A stretch of DNA of 9,831 nt from Desulfovibrionaceae bacterium. Its GTDB lineage: Bacteria > Desulfobacterota > Desulfovibrionia > Desulfovibrionales > Desulfovibrionaceae. Below, one piece after another: positions 1 through 9,706 of the stretch. The position numbers and the translations under genes were made by a program. Location of the stretch: NCBI GenBank assembly GCA_009783115.1, contig WRHT01000038.1, forward strand, positions 1 to 9,831, in the 5' to 3' direction. Each line of letters begins with the position of its first letter. Positions within the stretch are counted from its first letter, which is position 1. The notes under the pieces were generated by a model that searched no databases, was not told the DNA's origin, and was given only the letters and a program-made list of their open reading frames with translations.

Positions 1-977
1 AATCCCTGGGGCAGATTAAGGCCCGGGCTGAACGCCTGGGAGCCTTGCATGACAATTTGCTGGCCGTATCCGCCAACTTGATTGATGAACTCCTGCCGTT
101 ACTGGAAACTGTCCGCCCAAGCCTTCTGGTAGCCGATTCGGTGCAAACCCTGCTTTCTTCAAAGGTGGAAGGGCTGCCGGGAAATGTCAGCCAGGTCCGG
201 GCTGTGGCCGCGGACTTGATGGAATTTTGCCGGAAAAATGAAATCACCCTGATTTTGGTCGGACATGTGACCAAAGACGGCAACCTGGCCGGCCCGAAAC
301 TTTTGGAACACATGGTGGATGTGGTGATCTCTCTTGAAGGGGAACGAGAGGAGATCTTCCGCCTGTTGCGCGTTTTGAAAAATCGTTTTGGTCCGAACCA
401 GGAATTGCTGGTTTTTCAGATGCTTGGTCAAGGCTTGGAACTGGTGGAAGACCCTTCCACCTGTTTTTTGGGCGCGCGCGATCCTGGTCTCTCCGGGGCT
501 GCGGTGGTTATGAGCGTGGACGGTCAGCGTGCTTTTGCGGTGGAATTGCAGGCTCTGGTCGCACGCAGCTTTTTGAGCATACCGCGCCGGGCCGCCCTGG
601 GCCTGGATGTGAACCGGCTACACTTGATCCTGGCGGTGCTGGAAAAACGCCTCAAGCTCAATTTCGGACAAAGCGATATTTATGTGAAAATCGGCGGCGG
701 CGGACGCATGCAGGAACCGGCTATGGATCTGGCTTTGGCCTCGGCGGTGCTTTCGTCTTATTATGATCTGCCCTTGCCGGAACGGGGGGTATTTTGGGGC
801 GAGGTGGATCTGAACGGGCAAATTCGCCCGGTGACTTCCCACAGCCTGCGCAAAGAACAGGCGCAGCGCCTGGGTTACGCGCCGCTTTTCCATCCCAGGA
901 TGGAAAAGGAGCGGGGCGGAATTTCCAGTTTGAACGTCTTGATGGAAACGCTCTTTCGCAGGAAAAAGCATGAGTGA
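1..977 (+). CDS. radA: DNA repair protein RadA (Sms), C-terminal two thirds, 5' end outside the window
   Basis: RadA is a RecA-like, DnaB-type ATPase that promotes branch migration and processing of recombination intermediates. The reading frame is open from the window edge (first full codon at base 3), so the first Met-coded start at 45 (TTG) is internal. About 130 N-terminal residues are missing, including the usual four-cysteine zinc finger and Walker A. Visible parts are the Walker B strand LLVADSVQT, the GHVTKDG and AGPKLLEHMVD segments, the RadA signature KNRFG (bases 378-392), and the Lon-protease-like C-terminal domain with GGGGRMQEPAMDLALASA and GEVDLNGQIRP. All match the family closely. 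The stop lies 8 bases inside clpS, so the two are probably translated together. Truncation is due only to the window boundary. Identification is firm. Confidence 0.96.
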   Translation, partial: SLGQIKARAERLGALHDNLLAVSANLIDELLPLLETVRPSLLVADSVQTLLSSKVEGLPGNVSQVRAVAADLMEFCRKNEITLILVGHVTKDGNLAGPKLLEHMVDVVISLEGEREEIFRLLRVLKNRFGPNQELLVFQMLGQGLELVEDPSTCFLGARDPGLSGAAVVMSVDGQRAFAVELQALVARSFLSIPRRAALGLDVNRLHLILAVLEKRLKLNFGQSDIYVKIGGGGRMQEPAMDLALASAVLSSYYDLPLPERGVFWGEVDLNGQIRPVTSHSLRKEQAQRLGYAPLFHPRMEKERGGISSLNVLMETLFRRKKHE

Positions 978-1287
978 AAAGAATAGGCCGGAGAATGCCG
1001 GAGGAACGGAAGTCCTGATCAGGAATCAGGTTCGTGAACCGCGCCGGGGAAGGGTATTTTTGCTTAATGATGACTACACCACTATGGATTTTGTGGTGCA
1101 TATCCTGGTGCGGATTTTCAACAAGAACCTTCAGGAAGCCGAACAAATCATGCTGGCCGTGCACCACGGCGGCCGGGGCGAATGTGGCGTTTATGCCCTG
1201 GAAATCGCTGAAACCAAGGTGCGGCATGTGCACGGCCTGGCCAGGGAAGCCGGTTTTCCATTGCTTTGCGATATTGAATTGATTTAA
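970..1287 (+). CDS. clpS: ATP-dependent Clp protease adaptor protein ClpS
   Basis: ClpS binds proteins that begin with Leu, Phe, Tyr or Trp and delivers them to ClpA in the cytoplasm. The 105-residue product has the family's usual length: a disordered N-terminal tail of about 25 residues, then the compact ClpS core. The residues that form the N-degron pocket in E. coli (Asn34-Asp35-Asp36, Met40, Met62, His66) are all present one position earlier: N33-D34-D35, M39, M61 and H65. The AETKV segment (80-84) and the terminal PLLC are also typical. The ATG at 970 follows AGGA (960-963) with a 6-base spacer and overlaps the radA stop by 8 bases. With clpA 30 bases downstream and aat next, the role in the N-degron pathway is well supported. 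Confidence 0.97.
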   Translation: MSEKNRPENAGGTEVLIRNQVREPRRGRVFLLNDDYTTMDFVVHILVRIFNKNLQEAEQIMLAVHHGGRGECGVYALEIAETKVRHVHGLAREAGFPLLCDIELI

Positions 1288-1317
1288 GCTTGGGCTGTAT
1301 GGAGACGGGGAAAAACT

Positions 1318-3666
1318 ATGCGGATGAATAAAGAATTGGAACAGATCATCAGGAAATCCGTTGAACTTGTGCAGCAGGCCCGTCATGAGTATCTTACCCT
1401 GGAGCATATCCTGCTGGCTGCCATAAAGGCCGGGCCGGGGAAAGCCCTGATCGCCTCCTGTGGCGGCAGCCCACACGAAACTGCGGAGCAGCTGGAACAA
1501 TACCTGAATACGGAATTGAATAAGAGCCAGATTCGTCAGGATTCTTTTGATTTCATCCAGACCGTGGCCGTGCAGCGGGCCATGGACCGCGCCGCCCGGC
1601 AGGTGGTCAGTTCCGGACGGGATAAAATGGACCTGGTGGACCTCCTGGCCTCCATCATGGAAGAAGAGGATTGTTACGCGGCTTTTTTGCTGCTGAAACA
1701 GGATATAACCCGTCTGGATATTCTGGCTTGGAGCTTACAAGAAGAAGAGGCCGCGGAGACCGCCGGGCACGAAGAAGAGAAAGAACAGCCGATAAACAAC
1801 GCCTTAAAGAAATACGCCGTTGACTTGGTCGCCCTGGCTACCAGCGGGCGCATTGACCCGCTCATCGGCCGCGATTCAGAAATGGAACGCACTATCCAGG
1901 TGCTGGCCCGCCGCCGGAAAAACAACCCCCTGTATGTTGGCGATCCCGGGGTAGGCAAGACGGCCCTGGCCGAAGGTTTGGCCCTGCGGATTTGCCGGGG
2001 GGAGGTGCCGGAGGAGTTTCGCAATGCCAGGGTATATGCCCTGGATATAGGCGCTTTGTTGGCCGGCAGTAAGTATCGCGGCGATTTTGAAGGGCGTTTG
2101 AAGGCTGTGCTGAAGGAACTGGAAAAAACGCGGAACGCCATTTTGTTTATTGATGAAATTCATACCATTGTTGGCGCGGGGGCCACCAACGGCAGTTCGA
2201 TTGATGCCTCGAATATGCTTAAACCCATGCTGGCCGCGGGCAAGGTGCGCTGTATAGGTTCCACTACCTATGAAGAATTCCGTAACCTTTTCGATAAGGA
2301 TCGGGCTTTGTCCAGGCGCTTCCAGAAAATTGACATCGGCGAACCTTCCCAGGACGAATGCGTGGATATACTCAAGGGTCTGCGGGGGCAGTATGAGCAG
2401 CATCATGGGGTACGTTATTCCACGGCGGCCCTGAAGGCCGCGGTGACCCTTTCCGCCCGTTACTTGCAGGAGCGTCTGCTTCCGGATAAGGCCATAGATG
2501 TGATTGATGAGGCCGGGGCTTCCTTGCGCCTCCGGCGTGGCAAGCATGTCCGCCATAAAAAGGCTGGGGGCAGGGAATTGGTCGGCTCCGGGGATATCGA
2601 ACGTATTGTGGCGCGAATGGCCAGGATGCCGTCGGTCAAAATCAATACTTCGGATAAGGATCAATTACAGGATCTTGAAAACCGCCTGAAAAAACAAGTT
2701 TATGGCCAAGCTGCGGCGGTGGAGGCTTTGGTCAAGGCCGTGTTGCGGGCCAGGGCCGGCTTCAAGAAGGATCAGCGTCCCCAGGGAGCTTTCTTGTTCT
2801 ATGGTCCGACCGGAGTCGGCAAAACCGAGTTGGCGAGACAACTGGCCCTGGAAATGAAGGTTTGCTTCATGCGCTATGATATGAGCGAATACATGGAGCA
2901 ACATTCCGTTTCCCGGCTGATTGGCTCTCCACCGGGCTATGTGGGCTTCGAACAGGGGGGGCTGCTGACGGAAGGAGTGCGCAAAAATCCGTATTCCGTG
3001 CTGTTGCTGGATGAAGTGGAGAAGGCCCATCCGGATGTTCTGGGTATTTTGCTGCAAATTATGGATTATGGCACGCTTACGGATAATGCCGGACGCAAGG
3101 CGGATTTCCGCAATGTCATTTTGATCATGACTTCCAATGCCGGGGCTTTTGAGATGGCCGGCCGGGATATAGGCTTCAGCCTGGGGCAGGATAAGGCTGG
3201 CGGCACGGCGGAAAAAGGCCGGAAGGTCCTGAACCGCCTGTTCAACCCGGAATTCCGCAATCGGCTGGATGCCATGATTCCTTTCGCCAATCTTTCCCCT
3301 GAAATTATGGGGTCCATTGTGGATAAATTTATTATCGAACTGCAAAATGCCTTGAAAGAACGCCGGGTGAACATCAAGCTCAGCGAGGCCGCCAGAAATT
3401 ATCTGGCGGAAAGGGGCTATGACCGCGAATTGGGCGCACGTCCTCTGGCCAGGCTGATGCGCGAAAGCATCGAAGACGAGCTGGCCGGCCACATCCTCTT
3501 CGGACAACTCAACCAGGGAGGAGAGGTGAACGTGGATCTCCGGCTTGGGGAAGATGGAAAAAAAGTCCTGAGTTTCCATTATCAGGCGCAAGCGGTTGCG
3601 TCCTTATCCGGCATCCGTCCCATGCCCAAAAAGCGCAAGGCCGCCCTCAAGGCGCCGGCGCTTTGA
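1318..3666 (+). CDS. clpA: ATP-dependent Clp protease, ATP-binding subunit ClpA
   Basis: ClpA is the hexameric AAA+ unfoldase that threads substrates into ClpP. The 782 residues comprise an N-domain (about 1-140), an acidic linker (141-156), D1 with Walker A GDPGVGKT (208-215), pore loop KYRG (252-255), Walker B LFIDE and the SRRF arginine region (332-335), then D2 with GPTGVGKT (496-503), pore loop GYVG (540-543), Walker B LLLDE and sensor-2 GARPL (706-710). The long coiled-coil middle domain of ClpB is absent, which with the clpS neighbour favours ClpA. The ClpP-docking loop reads IGF (618-620) where E. coli ClpA has IGL. Residues 757-782 extend beyond the usual end and finish in a basic tail (PMPKKRKAALK). 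ATG at 1318 has GGGG seven bases upstream. ATG at 1324 (MNKELE) is an equally plausible start by comparison with E. coli (MLNQELE). Confidence 0.97.
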   Translation: MRMNKELEQIIRKSVELVQQARHEYLTLEHILLAAIKAGPGKALIASCGGSPHETAEQLEQYLNTELNKSQIRQDSFDFIQTVAVQRAMDRAARQVVSSGRDKMDLVDLLASIMEEEDCYAAFLLLKQDITRLDILAWSLQEEEAAETAGHEEEKEQPINNALKKYAVDLVALATSGRIDPLIGRDSEMERTIQVLARRRKNNPLYVGDPGVGKTALAEGLALRICRGEVPEEFRNARVYALDIGALLAGSKYRGDFEGRLKAVLKELEKTRNAILFIDEIHTIVGAGATNGSSIDASNMLKPMLAAGKVRCIGSTTYEEFRNLFDKDRALSRRFQKIDIGEPSQDECVDILKGLRGQYEQHHGVRYSTAALKAAVTLSARYLQERLLPDKAIDVIDEAGASLRLRRGKHVRHKKAGGRELVGSGDIERIVARMARMPSVKINTSDKDQLQDLENRLKKQVYGQAAAVEALVKAVLRARAGFKKDQRPQGAFLFYGPTGVGKTELARQLALEMKVCFMRYDMSEYMEQHSVSRLIGSPPGYVGFEQGGLLTEGVRKNPYSVLLLDEVEKAHPDVLGILLQIMDYGTLTDNAGRKADFRNVILIMTSNAGAFEMAGRDIGFSLGQDKAGGTAEKGRKVLNRLFNPEFRNRLDAMIPFANLSPEIMGSIVDKFIIELQNALKERRVNIKLSEAARNYLAERGYDRELGARPLARLMRESIEDELAGHILFGQLNQGGEVNVDLRLGEDGKKVLSFHYQAQAVASLSGIRPMPKKRKAALKAPAL

Positions 3667-3680
3667 AAATACGGGTATAC

Positions 3681-4397
3681 ATGCCGCTTTTCTGGCTGAC
3701 CAAGGATATTCTTTTTCCCGGCCCCTCCCAGGCTGAAGCTGACGGACTTCTGGCGGTAGGCGGCGATTTATCCGTGGAGCGCCTTCTTGAGGCCTACCGC
3801 CAAGGGATTTTCCCTTGGTATGGGGAGGGCAGTCCCATATTATGGTGGTTTACCAATCCACGTTGCGTGTTAAGGCCGGATCGGCTGCATGTGCCGCGCT
3901 CCTTGAAACGGACCCTGCGGTTCTCTCCATTTACCTTTACAGTCAATAAAATTTTTGAGCAGGTCATTGCCCATTGCGCGCAAAGCCGCAGACCGGGGCA
4001 GGAAAGCACCTGGCTTGTCCCGGAAATGCTCGCGGCTTATATCCGTCTGCATCAGGCCGGTTGGGCACATTCCATTGAGGCCTGGCAACGGGGAGAATTG
4101 GCCGGCGGCCTGTACGGTTTGGTCCTGGGGCGGGTTTTCTTCGGGGAGTCCATGTTTTACCTGAGCCAGGACGCCTCCAAAGCCGCCTTTGTATGGCTGG
4201 TGCGCCATTTGAGACTTCTTGGCTTTATTCTTGTGGATTGCCAGCAGAAGACGGAGCATATGGCGCGTTTTGGCGCGGAAATGCTTTCAGGCGAAGAATT
4301 TTCCAGTCTTTTGAAAGAAGAATTTGCTGTTTCCCTGGAGCCGGCTCCTGAGGTCAGGCGTTTTTTCAGAAACGGGTTTGCTCGGGACGGTTTATGA
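3681..4397 (+). CDS. aat: leucyl/phenylalanyl-tRNA--protein transferase
   Basis: Aat transfers Leu or Phe from aminoacyl-tRNA to the N-terminus of proteins beginning with Arg or Lys, creating a degron that ClpS reads. Family motifs are [16 protein letters not shown] (42-47), ILWW (53-56), STWL (109-112), GGLYG, GESMF (155-159) and DCQ (186-188). With ATG 3681 the product has 238 residues (E. coli 234), and Glu156, Asp186, Gln188 and Trp111 fall on the E. coli numbers for these residues, so I chose this start. A TTG at 3663 in the same frame would add six residues (MKIRVY) and overlap the clpA stop as TTGA. Neither start has a strong ribosome binding site (CGGG at 3672-3675 before the ATG; AAGG at 3649-3652 before the TTG). 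The gene follows clpA by 14 bases and overlaps uvrB by four (ATGA). Function firm; start about 60:40. Confidence 0.95.
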   Translation: MPLFWLTKDILFPGPSQAEADGLLAVGGDLSVERLLEAYRQGIFPWYGEGSPILWWFTNPRCVLRPDRLHVPRSLKRTLRFSPFTFTVNKIFEQVIAHCAQSRRPGQESTWLVPEMLAAYIRLHQAGWAHSIEAWQRGELAGGLYGLVLGRVFFGESMFYLSQDASKAAFVWLVRHLRLLGFILVDCQQKTEHMARFGAEMLSGEEFSSLLKEEFAVSLEPAPEVRRFFRNGFARDGL

Positions 4398-6430
4398 GCG
4401 GCGTTTTTCAACTGAAATCGGAATACAGCCCCAGGGGGGATCAGCCTGGAGCCATCGCCCTGGCAGTGGAAAACATCCGTCAGGGGATTCGGGATCAGGT
4501 GCTGCTGGGAGTGACGGGTTCGGGCAAAACCTATACCATGGCCCAGGTTATCGCCGCCTGTGACCGTCCGGCCTTGGTGCTGGCGCATAACAAAACCCTG
4601 GCCGCCCAGCTTTATAACGAATTCCGCCGGCTTTTTCCCAAGAATGCCGTGGAATATTTTGTCAGCTATTACGATTATTACCAGCCGGAAGCCTATGTGC
4701 CTTCGTCGGATCTCTATATTGAAAAAGATTCGGCCATTAATGATAATATTGAAAAATTGCGCCATGCCGCCACCCACGCCCTGCTGACCAGGCGGGACGT
4801 GATCATCGTGGCCTCGGTGTCCTGTATTTACGGCTTGGGGTCTCCGGAATTCTACCAAAAGATGATGGTTCCCCTGGAGACCGGGCAAAGGGCCAACATG
4901 GATGAAATCATGCGTTCCCTCATTGATATTCAATACACGCGCAATGATTATGATTTTCATCGCGGAACTTTTAGAGTTCGAGGCGACGTTCTAGAAATTA
5001 TTCCGGCCTATCAGCAGGAAGAGGCTTTGCGTTTAGAGTTTTTTGATAATGAGCTGGAAGCCCTGTCCATGGTGGACGCCTTGACCGGGGAAAGCTTGGG
5101 AATGCTGCGTAAGACCGTTATTTATCCGGCCAGCCATTATGTCTCGGATCACTCGAACCTTGTCCGGGCTGGGCGGGATATTCGGGACGAACTACGTGAG
5201 CGCCTGGAATTTTTCCGTTCCCAGGGCAGGCTCTTGGAAGCCCAGCGCCTGGATCAGCGTACCCAGCTGGATCTGGAAATGCTGGAAGAAATGGGCTATT
5301 GCCCGGGGGTGGAAAATTATTCCCGCCATCTGGACGGACGAAAGCAGGGTGAGCCTCCGTCCTGCCTGCTGGATTATTTCCCCGAAGATTTCTTATTTTT
5401 CGCCGATGAATCGCATATCAGCATTCCCCAGGTAGGAGCCATGTTCAAAGGGGATCGTTCCCGCAAGCAGACCTTGACGGATTACGGTTTCCGTCTGCCC
5501 TCGGCCCTGGATAACCGCCCTTTGAATTTTGACGAATTTCTGGCGCGCATCGGGCAGACGATTTATGTCTCCGCAACGCCGGGAGCCTGGGAAATTGAGC
5601 GTGCTCAAGGATTGATCGCCGAGCTGGTTATCCGGCCCACCGGCCTTTTGGATCCGCTGGTGGAAGTGCGGCCGACCCGGGGACAGATGGACGACCTGAT
5701 GAGCGAATGCCGGGATAGGGCCGGGCGTGACGAACGGGTGCTGGTTACCACCCTGACCAAGCGCATGGCCGAGGATCTTACCGAGTACCTGAACAATCTG
5801 GGGGTGTCCGCCCGTTACCTGCACTCCGACATAGATACCCTGGAACGCATGGCTATTATCCGTTCTTTGCGGCGTAAAGAATTTGACGTGCTGGTGGGCA
5901 TCAATCTTTTGCGCGAGGGGTTGGACATTCCCGAAGTGTCCTTGGTGGCCATCCTGGATGCGGATAAGGAAGGTTTTCTGCGCTCCCGCGGATCCCTGAT
6001 CCAGACCTTTGGCCGGGCCGCGCGCAACAGCCGTGGCCGGGTCATTCTTTATGCCGATGCAACCACCCGTTCCATGCGTGAGGCTATTGATGAAACCGCC
6101 AGGCGGCGGGATAAGCAGGCGGCCTTTAATACCGCGTACCATATTTTGCCGCGGACTATCGTCAAGGAAGTGGAAACCCCTTTTGACAATCTTTTTGCGC
6201 GGTCTGGGGAAGGTTCAGGTTCCGGCGGCAAAAAATCCCGCTGGACCAAGGATCAGGCAGTGCCGTCCGGACCTGTGGAATTCACCAAGTATATCCAGCA
6301 ATTGGAAAGAGAGATGCGGGAAGCCGCCAAAGAACTTGAATTTGAAAAGGCCGCTGAAATTCGTGATCGGATTGTTTTTTTACGGCAAAAATTTATGTTG
6401 TCCGGCCGGGAAGAAGGCCGGGACGCATAA
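4394..6430 (+). CDS. uvrB: UvrABC excinuclease subunit B
   Basis: UvrB is the damage-verifying helicase-like subunit of nucleotide excision repair. It is loaded by UvrA and recruits UvrC for incision. The 678 residues match the usual length (E. coli 673). In order they show Walker A GVTGSGKT (39-46), the aromatic beta-hairpin segment [13 protein letters not shown] (91-103) that clamps DNA, the DESH box (338-341), SATP (393-396), REGLDIPEV (507-515), the QTFGRAARN arginine-finger motif (537-545), and a C-terminal UVR domain (about 632-665) used to contact UvrC. ATG 4394 overlaps the aat stop as ATGA and has no clear ribosome binding site, so translational coupling is likely. An in-frame T_TTT_TTA heptamer lies near the 3' end (6376-6382). 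Identification is certain. Confidence 0.98.
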   Translation: MSGVFQLKSEYSPRGDQPGAIALAVENIRQGIRDQVLLGVTGSGKTYTMAQVIAACDRPALVLAHNKTLAAQLYNEFRRLFPKNAVEYFVSYYDYYQPEAYVPSSDLYIEKDSAINDNIEKLRHAATHALLTRRDVIIVASVSCIYGLGSPEFYQKMMVPLETGQRANMDEIMRSLIDIQYTRNDYDFHRGTFRVRGDVLEIIPAYQQEEALRLEFFDNELEALSMVDALTGESLGMLRKTVIYPASHYVSDHSNLVRAGRDIRDELRERLEFFRSQGRLLEAQRLDQRTQLDLEMLEEMGYCPGVENYSRHLDGRKQGEPPSCLLDYFPEDFLFFADESHISIPQVGAMFKGDRSRKQTLTDYGFRLPSALDNRPLNFDEFLARIGQTIYVSATPGAWEIERAQGLIAELVIRPTGLLDPLVEVRPTRGQMDDLMSECRDRAGRDERVLVTTLTKRMAEDLTEYLNNLGVSARYLHSDIDTLERMAIIRSLRRKEFDVLVGINLLREGLDIPEVSLVAILDADKEGFLRSRGSLIQTFGRAARNSRGRVILYADATTRSMREAIDETARRRDKQAAFNTAYHILPRTIVKEVETPFDNLFARSGEGSGSGGKKSRWTKDQAVPSGPVEFTKYIQQLEREMREAAKELEFEKAAEIRDRIVFLRQKFMLSGREEGRDA

Positions 6431-6445
6431 ATATTGCTTCCGTGA

Positions 6446-8540
<2,095 letters not shown>

Positions 8541-8542
<2 letters not shown>

Positions 8543-8546
8543 GGAG
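8541..8546 (+). promoter_or_regulatory. ribosome binding site of dapB, overlapping the ligA stop codon
   Basis: AAGGAG lies six bases before ATG 8553 and shares its first two bases with the ligA TAA (8540-8542). It is the strongest Shine-Dalgarno sequence in the window. It fixes the dapB start at 8553 rather than at upstream in-frame ATGs that lie inside ligA, such as 8445. Confidence 0.85.
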
Positions 8547-8552
8547 ATTAAA

Positions 8553-9344
8553 ATGGGCATCAATGTTGTCTTGACCGGGGCCGATGGCCGGATGGGCAGA
8601 ACCCTGCACGCCTTTCTGGAGCAGGACGTCCGTTTTCAACTGAAGGCCCTGGTGGTCCTGCCGTCGGAACTGGAAAAGGTGCGCGGACGCACGGTTTTGC
8701 CGGTTTTCAGCGAAATGGAAGAAGCCCTGGAGGGGATTCCCACCCCGGTAATCATTGATTTTACCGCTCCAGAGGCCAGCCTGGGTTTCGCCAGGATTGC
8801 GGCCATGCGCGGCGCGGCCCTGGTGACCGGCTCTACCGGCATGAGCGGGGCGCAGCAAGAGGAGCTGGCCGGGCTTGCCTTGCGCGCGCCTATTTTATGG
8901 TCGCCGAACATGAGTTTGGGGATTGCCGCCCTGGTAAAAATCCTGCCTGATCTCATTCATTTGTTGGGCGCGGAATATGATGTGGAGATTCTGGAAATGC
9001 ACCACAGAAAGAAGAAAGATTCCCCCAGCGGCACGGCCTTGCGCCTTGGGGAATGTGTCGCCGCTGCGCAAAAGCGCGCTCTGGCCGACTGCGCTTGTTA
9101 CCATCGCGAAGGGCTGAGCGGAGAACGCCCTGACGGGCAAATAGGCTTGCAGACCATCCGGGGGGGGGATGTGGTGGGTGTGCATACCGTTTATCTCATG
9201 GGGCCTGGGGAGCGGATTGAACTTACCCACCAAGCGCATTCCAGGGAAAATTTCGCCCAAGGAGCCTTGCGGGCCGCGGCTTGGCTGGCCGGACGCAAAC
9301 CGGGCAAGCTTTATGGCATCCAGGATGCTCTGGGTGGCATATGA
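8553..9344 (+). CDS. dapB: 4-hydroxy-tetrahydrodipicolinate reductase
   Basis: DapB reduces the dehydrated product of DapA to tetrahydrodipicolinate with NAD(P)H, in the diaminopimelate/lysine pathway that also feeds peptidoglycan. The 263-residue product begins directly with the Rossmann strand and dinucleotide loop GADGRMGR (9-16). It carries DFTAPEA, GSTGM (93-97; GTTG in most relatives), SPNMSLG (118-124) and the catalytic signature EMHHRKKKDSPSGTA (148-162). His150 and Lys154 match E. coli His159 and Lys163. The C-terminal part has GERPDGQIGLQTIRGGDVVG and ELTHQAHSR. A run of nine G (9160-9168) encodes part of the RGGD segment; the frame is intact. It follows ligA by 10 bases and overlaps rsfS by four (ATGA). 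Confidence 0.97.
   Translation: MGINVVLTGADGRMGRTLHAFLEQDVRFQLKALVVLPSELEKVRGRTVLPVFSEMEEALEGIPTPVIIDFTAPEASLGFARIAAMRGAALVTGSTGMSGAQQEELAGLALRAPILWSPNMSLGIAALVKILPDLIHLLGAEYDVEILEMHHRKKKDSPSGTALRLGECVAAAQKRALADCACYHREGLSGERPDGQIGLQTIRGGDVVGVHTVYLMGPGERIELTHQAHSRENFAQGALRAAAWLAGRKPGKLYGIQDALGGI
9160..9168 (+). repeat. G9 homopolymer inside dapB
   Basis: Nine consecutive G residues cover the end of CGG, two GGG codons and the first base of GAT in the conserved RGGD-VVG-HT region of DapB. As written the frame is correct. Loss or gain of one base would break the enzyme: shifting to the -1 frame reaches a stop after 17 codons. It is the longest G run I saw in the window. Confidence 0.9.
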
Positions 9345-9691
9345 ACACGCGCGCCAAACTACTGGAATTGGGCGGCTGGCTTGATGAGAAAAAAGCCCAG
9401 CGCCTGACGCTTATTGATTTGGACGGAAAACACGTTCTGGCCGATGGAGTGGTCATTGCCAGCGCCTCTTCCGTGCGCCATGCCAGGGGATTGGCTGATT
9501 TTCTTTTGGAGAAGGGCAAAGAGAATAATTACGAGTTTCTGCACCTGGAAGGGTATCAGAATGGCCTGTGGATCCTTCTGGATTTCAACGAAATGCTGGT
9601 AAACATCATGCAGCCGGAACAGCGGGAGCTTTACCGGCTGGAAGAGCTTTTTTCCGAAGGCGAAATCATTGCCCCGCGCTCACTTCAGTAA
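9341..9691 (+). CDS. rsfS: ribosomal silencing factor RsfS (RsfA/YbeB/Iojap family)
   Basis: RsfS binds ribosomal protein uL14 on the 50S subunit and blocks joining to 30S, lowering translation when nutrients are short. The product has 116 residues, a usual length. Family features are the helix ending in DEKKAQRLTLIDL, the VVIASASSVRHARGLAD segment (37-53; relatives have VIASG-S-RH), EGYQNGLWILLDF (70-82) and the closing R-LYRLEELF (95-104). The ATG at 9341 overlaps the dapB stop as ATGA, and its only upstream guide is a weak GGGTGG, so coupling to dapB is likely. An upstream in-frame TTG at 9281 lies within dapB and would add 20 residues with no family match, so I rejected it. The last eight codons form the left arm and loop of the terminator hairpin. 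Confidence 0.94.
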   Translation: MNTRAKLLELGGWLDEKKAQRLTLIDLDGKHVLADGVVIASASSVRHARGLADFLLEKGKENNYEFLHLEGYQNGLWILLDFNEMLVNIMQPEQRELYRLEELFSEGEIIAPRSLQ

Positions 9692-9704
9692 ACGCGGGGC
9701 AATG
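9667..9704. terminator. hairpin between convergent rsfS and chemotaxis genes, probable bidirectional terminator
   Basis: A perfect 12-bp inverted repeat (CATTGCCCCGCG at 9667-9678 and CGCGGGGCAATG at 9693-9704) encloses a 14-base loop. The GC-rich core sits next to the loop and the weaker CATT/AATG pairs lie at the base. It overlaps the last eight codons of rsfS and ends three bases from the stop codon of the opposite gene. Neither strand shows a long T-tract after the stem (CGTTAACG on +, ATTTCG on -), so efficiency as a classical Rho-independent terminator is uncertain. Confidence 0.6.
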
Positions 9705-9706
9705 CG

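Noticed and set aside
1288..1317. Possible promoter or terminator in the largest gap (clpS to clpA)
   Set aside because: It is only 30 bases, with no hairpin and no recognisable -35/-10 pair. It holds only the clpA ribosome binding region.
721..1500. 259-codon open frame on the - strand across radA, clpS and clpA
   Set aside because: It runs antisense through three well-identified genes, is rich in Pro/His/Phe from antisense codons, and shows no family resemblance.
2665..3591. 308-codon open frame on the - strand opposite clpA
   Set aside because: It mirrors the codon pattern of clpA, has no recognisable domain or ribosome binding site, and the + strand gene is certain. It is a shadow frame.
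4157..4960. 267-codon open frame on the - strand across the aat-uvrB junction
   Set aside because: It has no motif or start signal, and both + strand genes are intact here.
5393..6142. 249-codon open frame on the - strand opposite uvrB
   Set aside because: Composition (many Gly, His and Gln) is that of an antisense shadow, and it lies wholly within conserved helicase motifs of uvrB.
9281..9340. In-frame TTG extension of rsfS into dapB
   Set aside because: The added 20 residues do not match RsfS N-termini, and the ATGA overlap at 9341 is the more usual arrangement.
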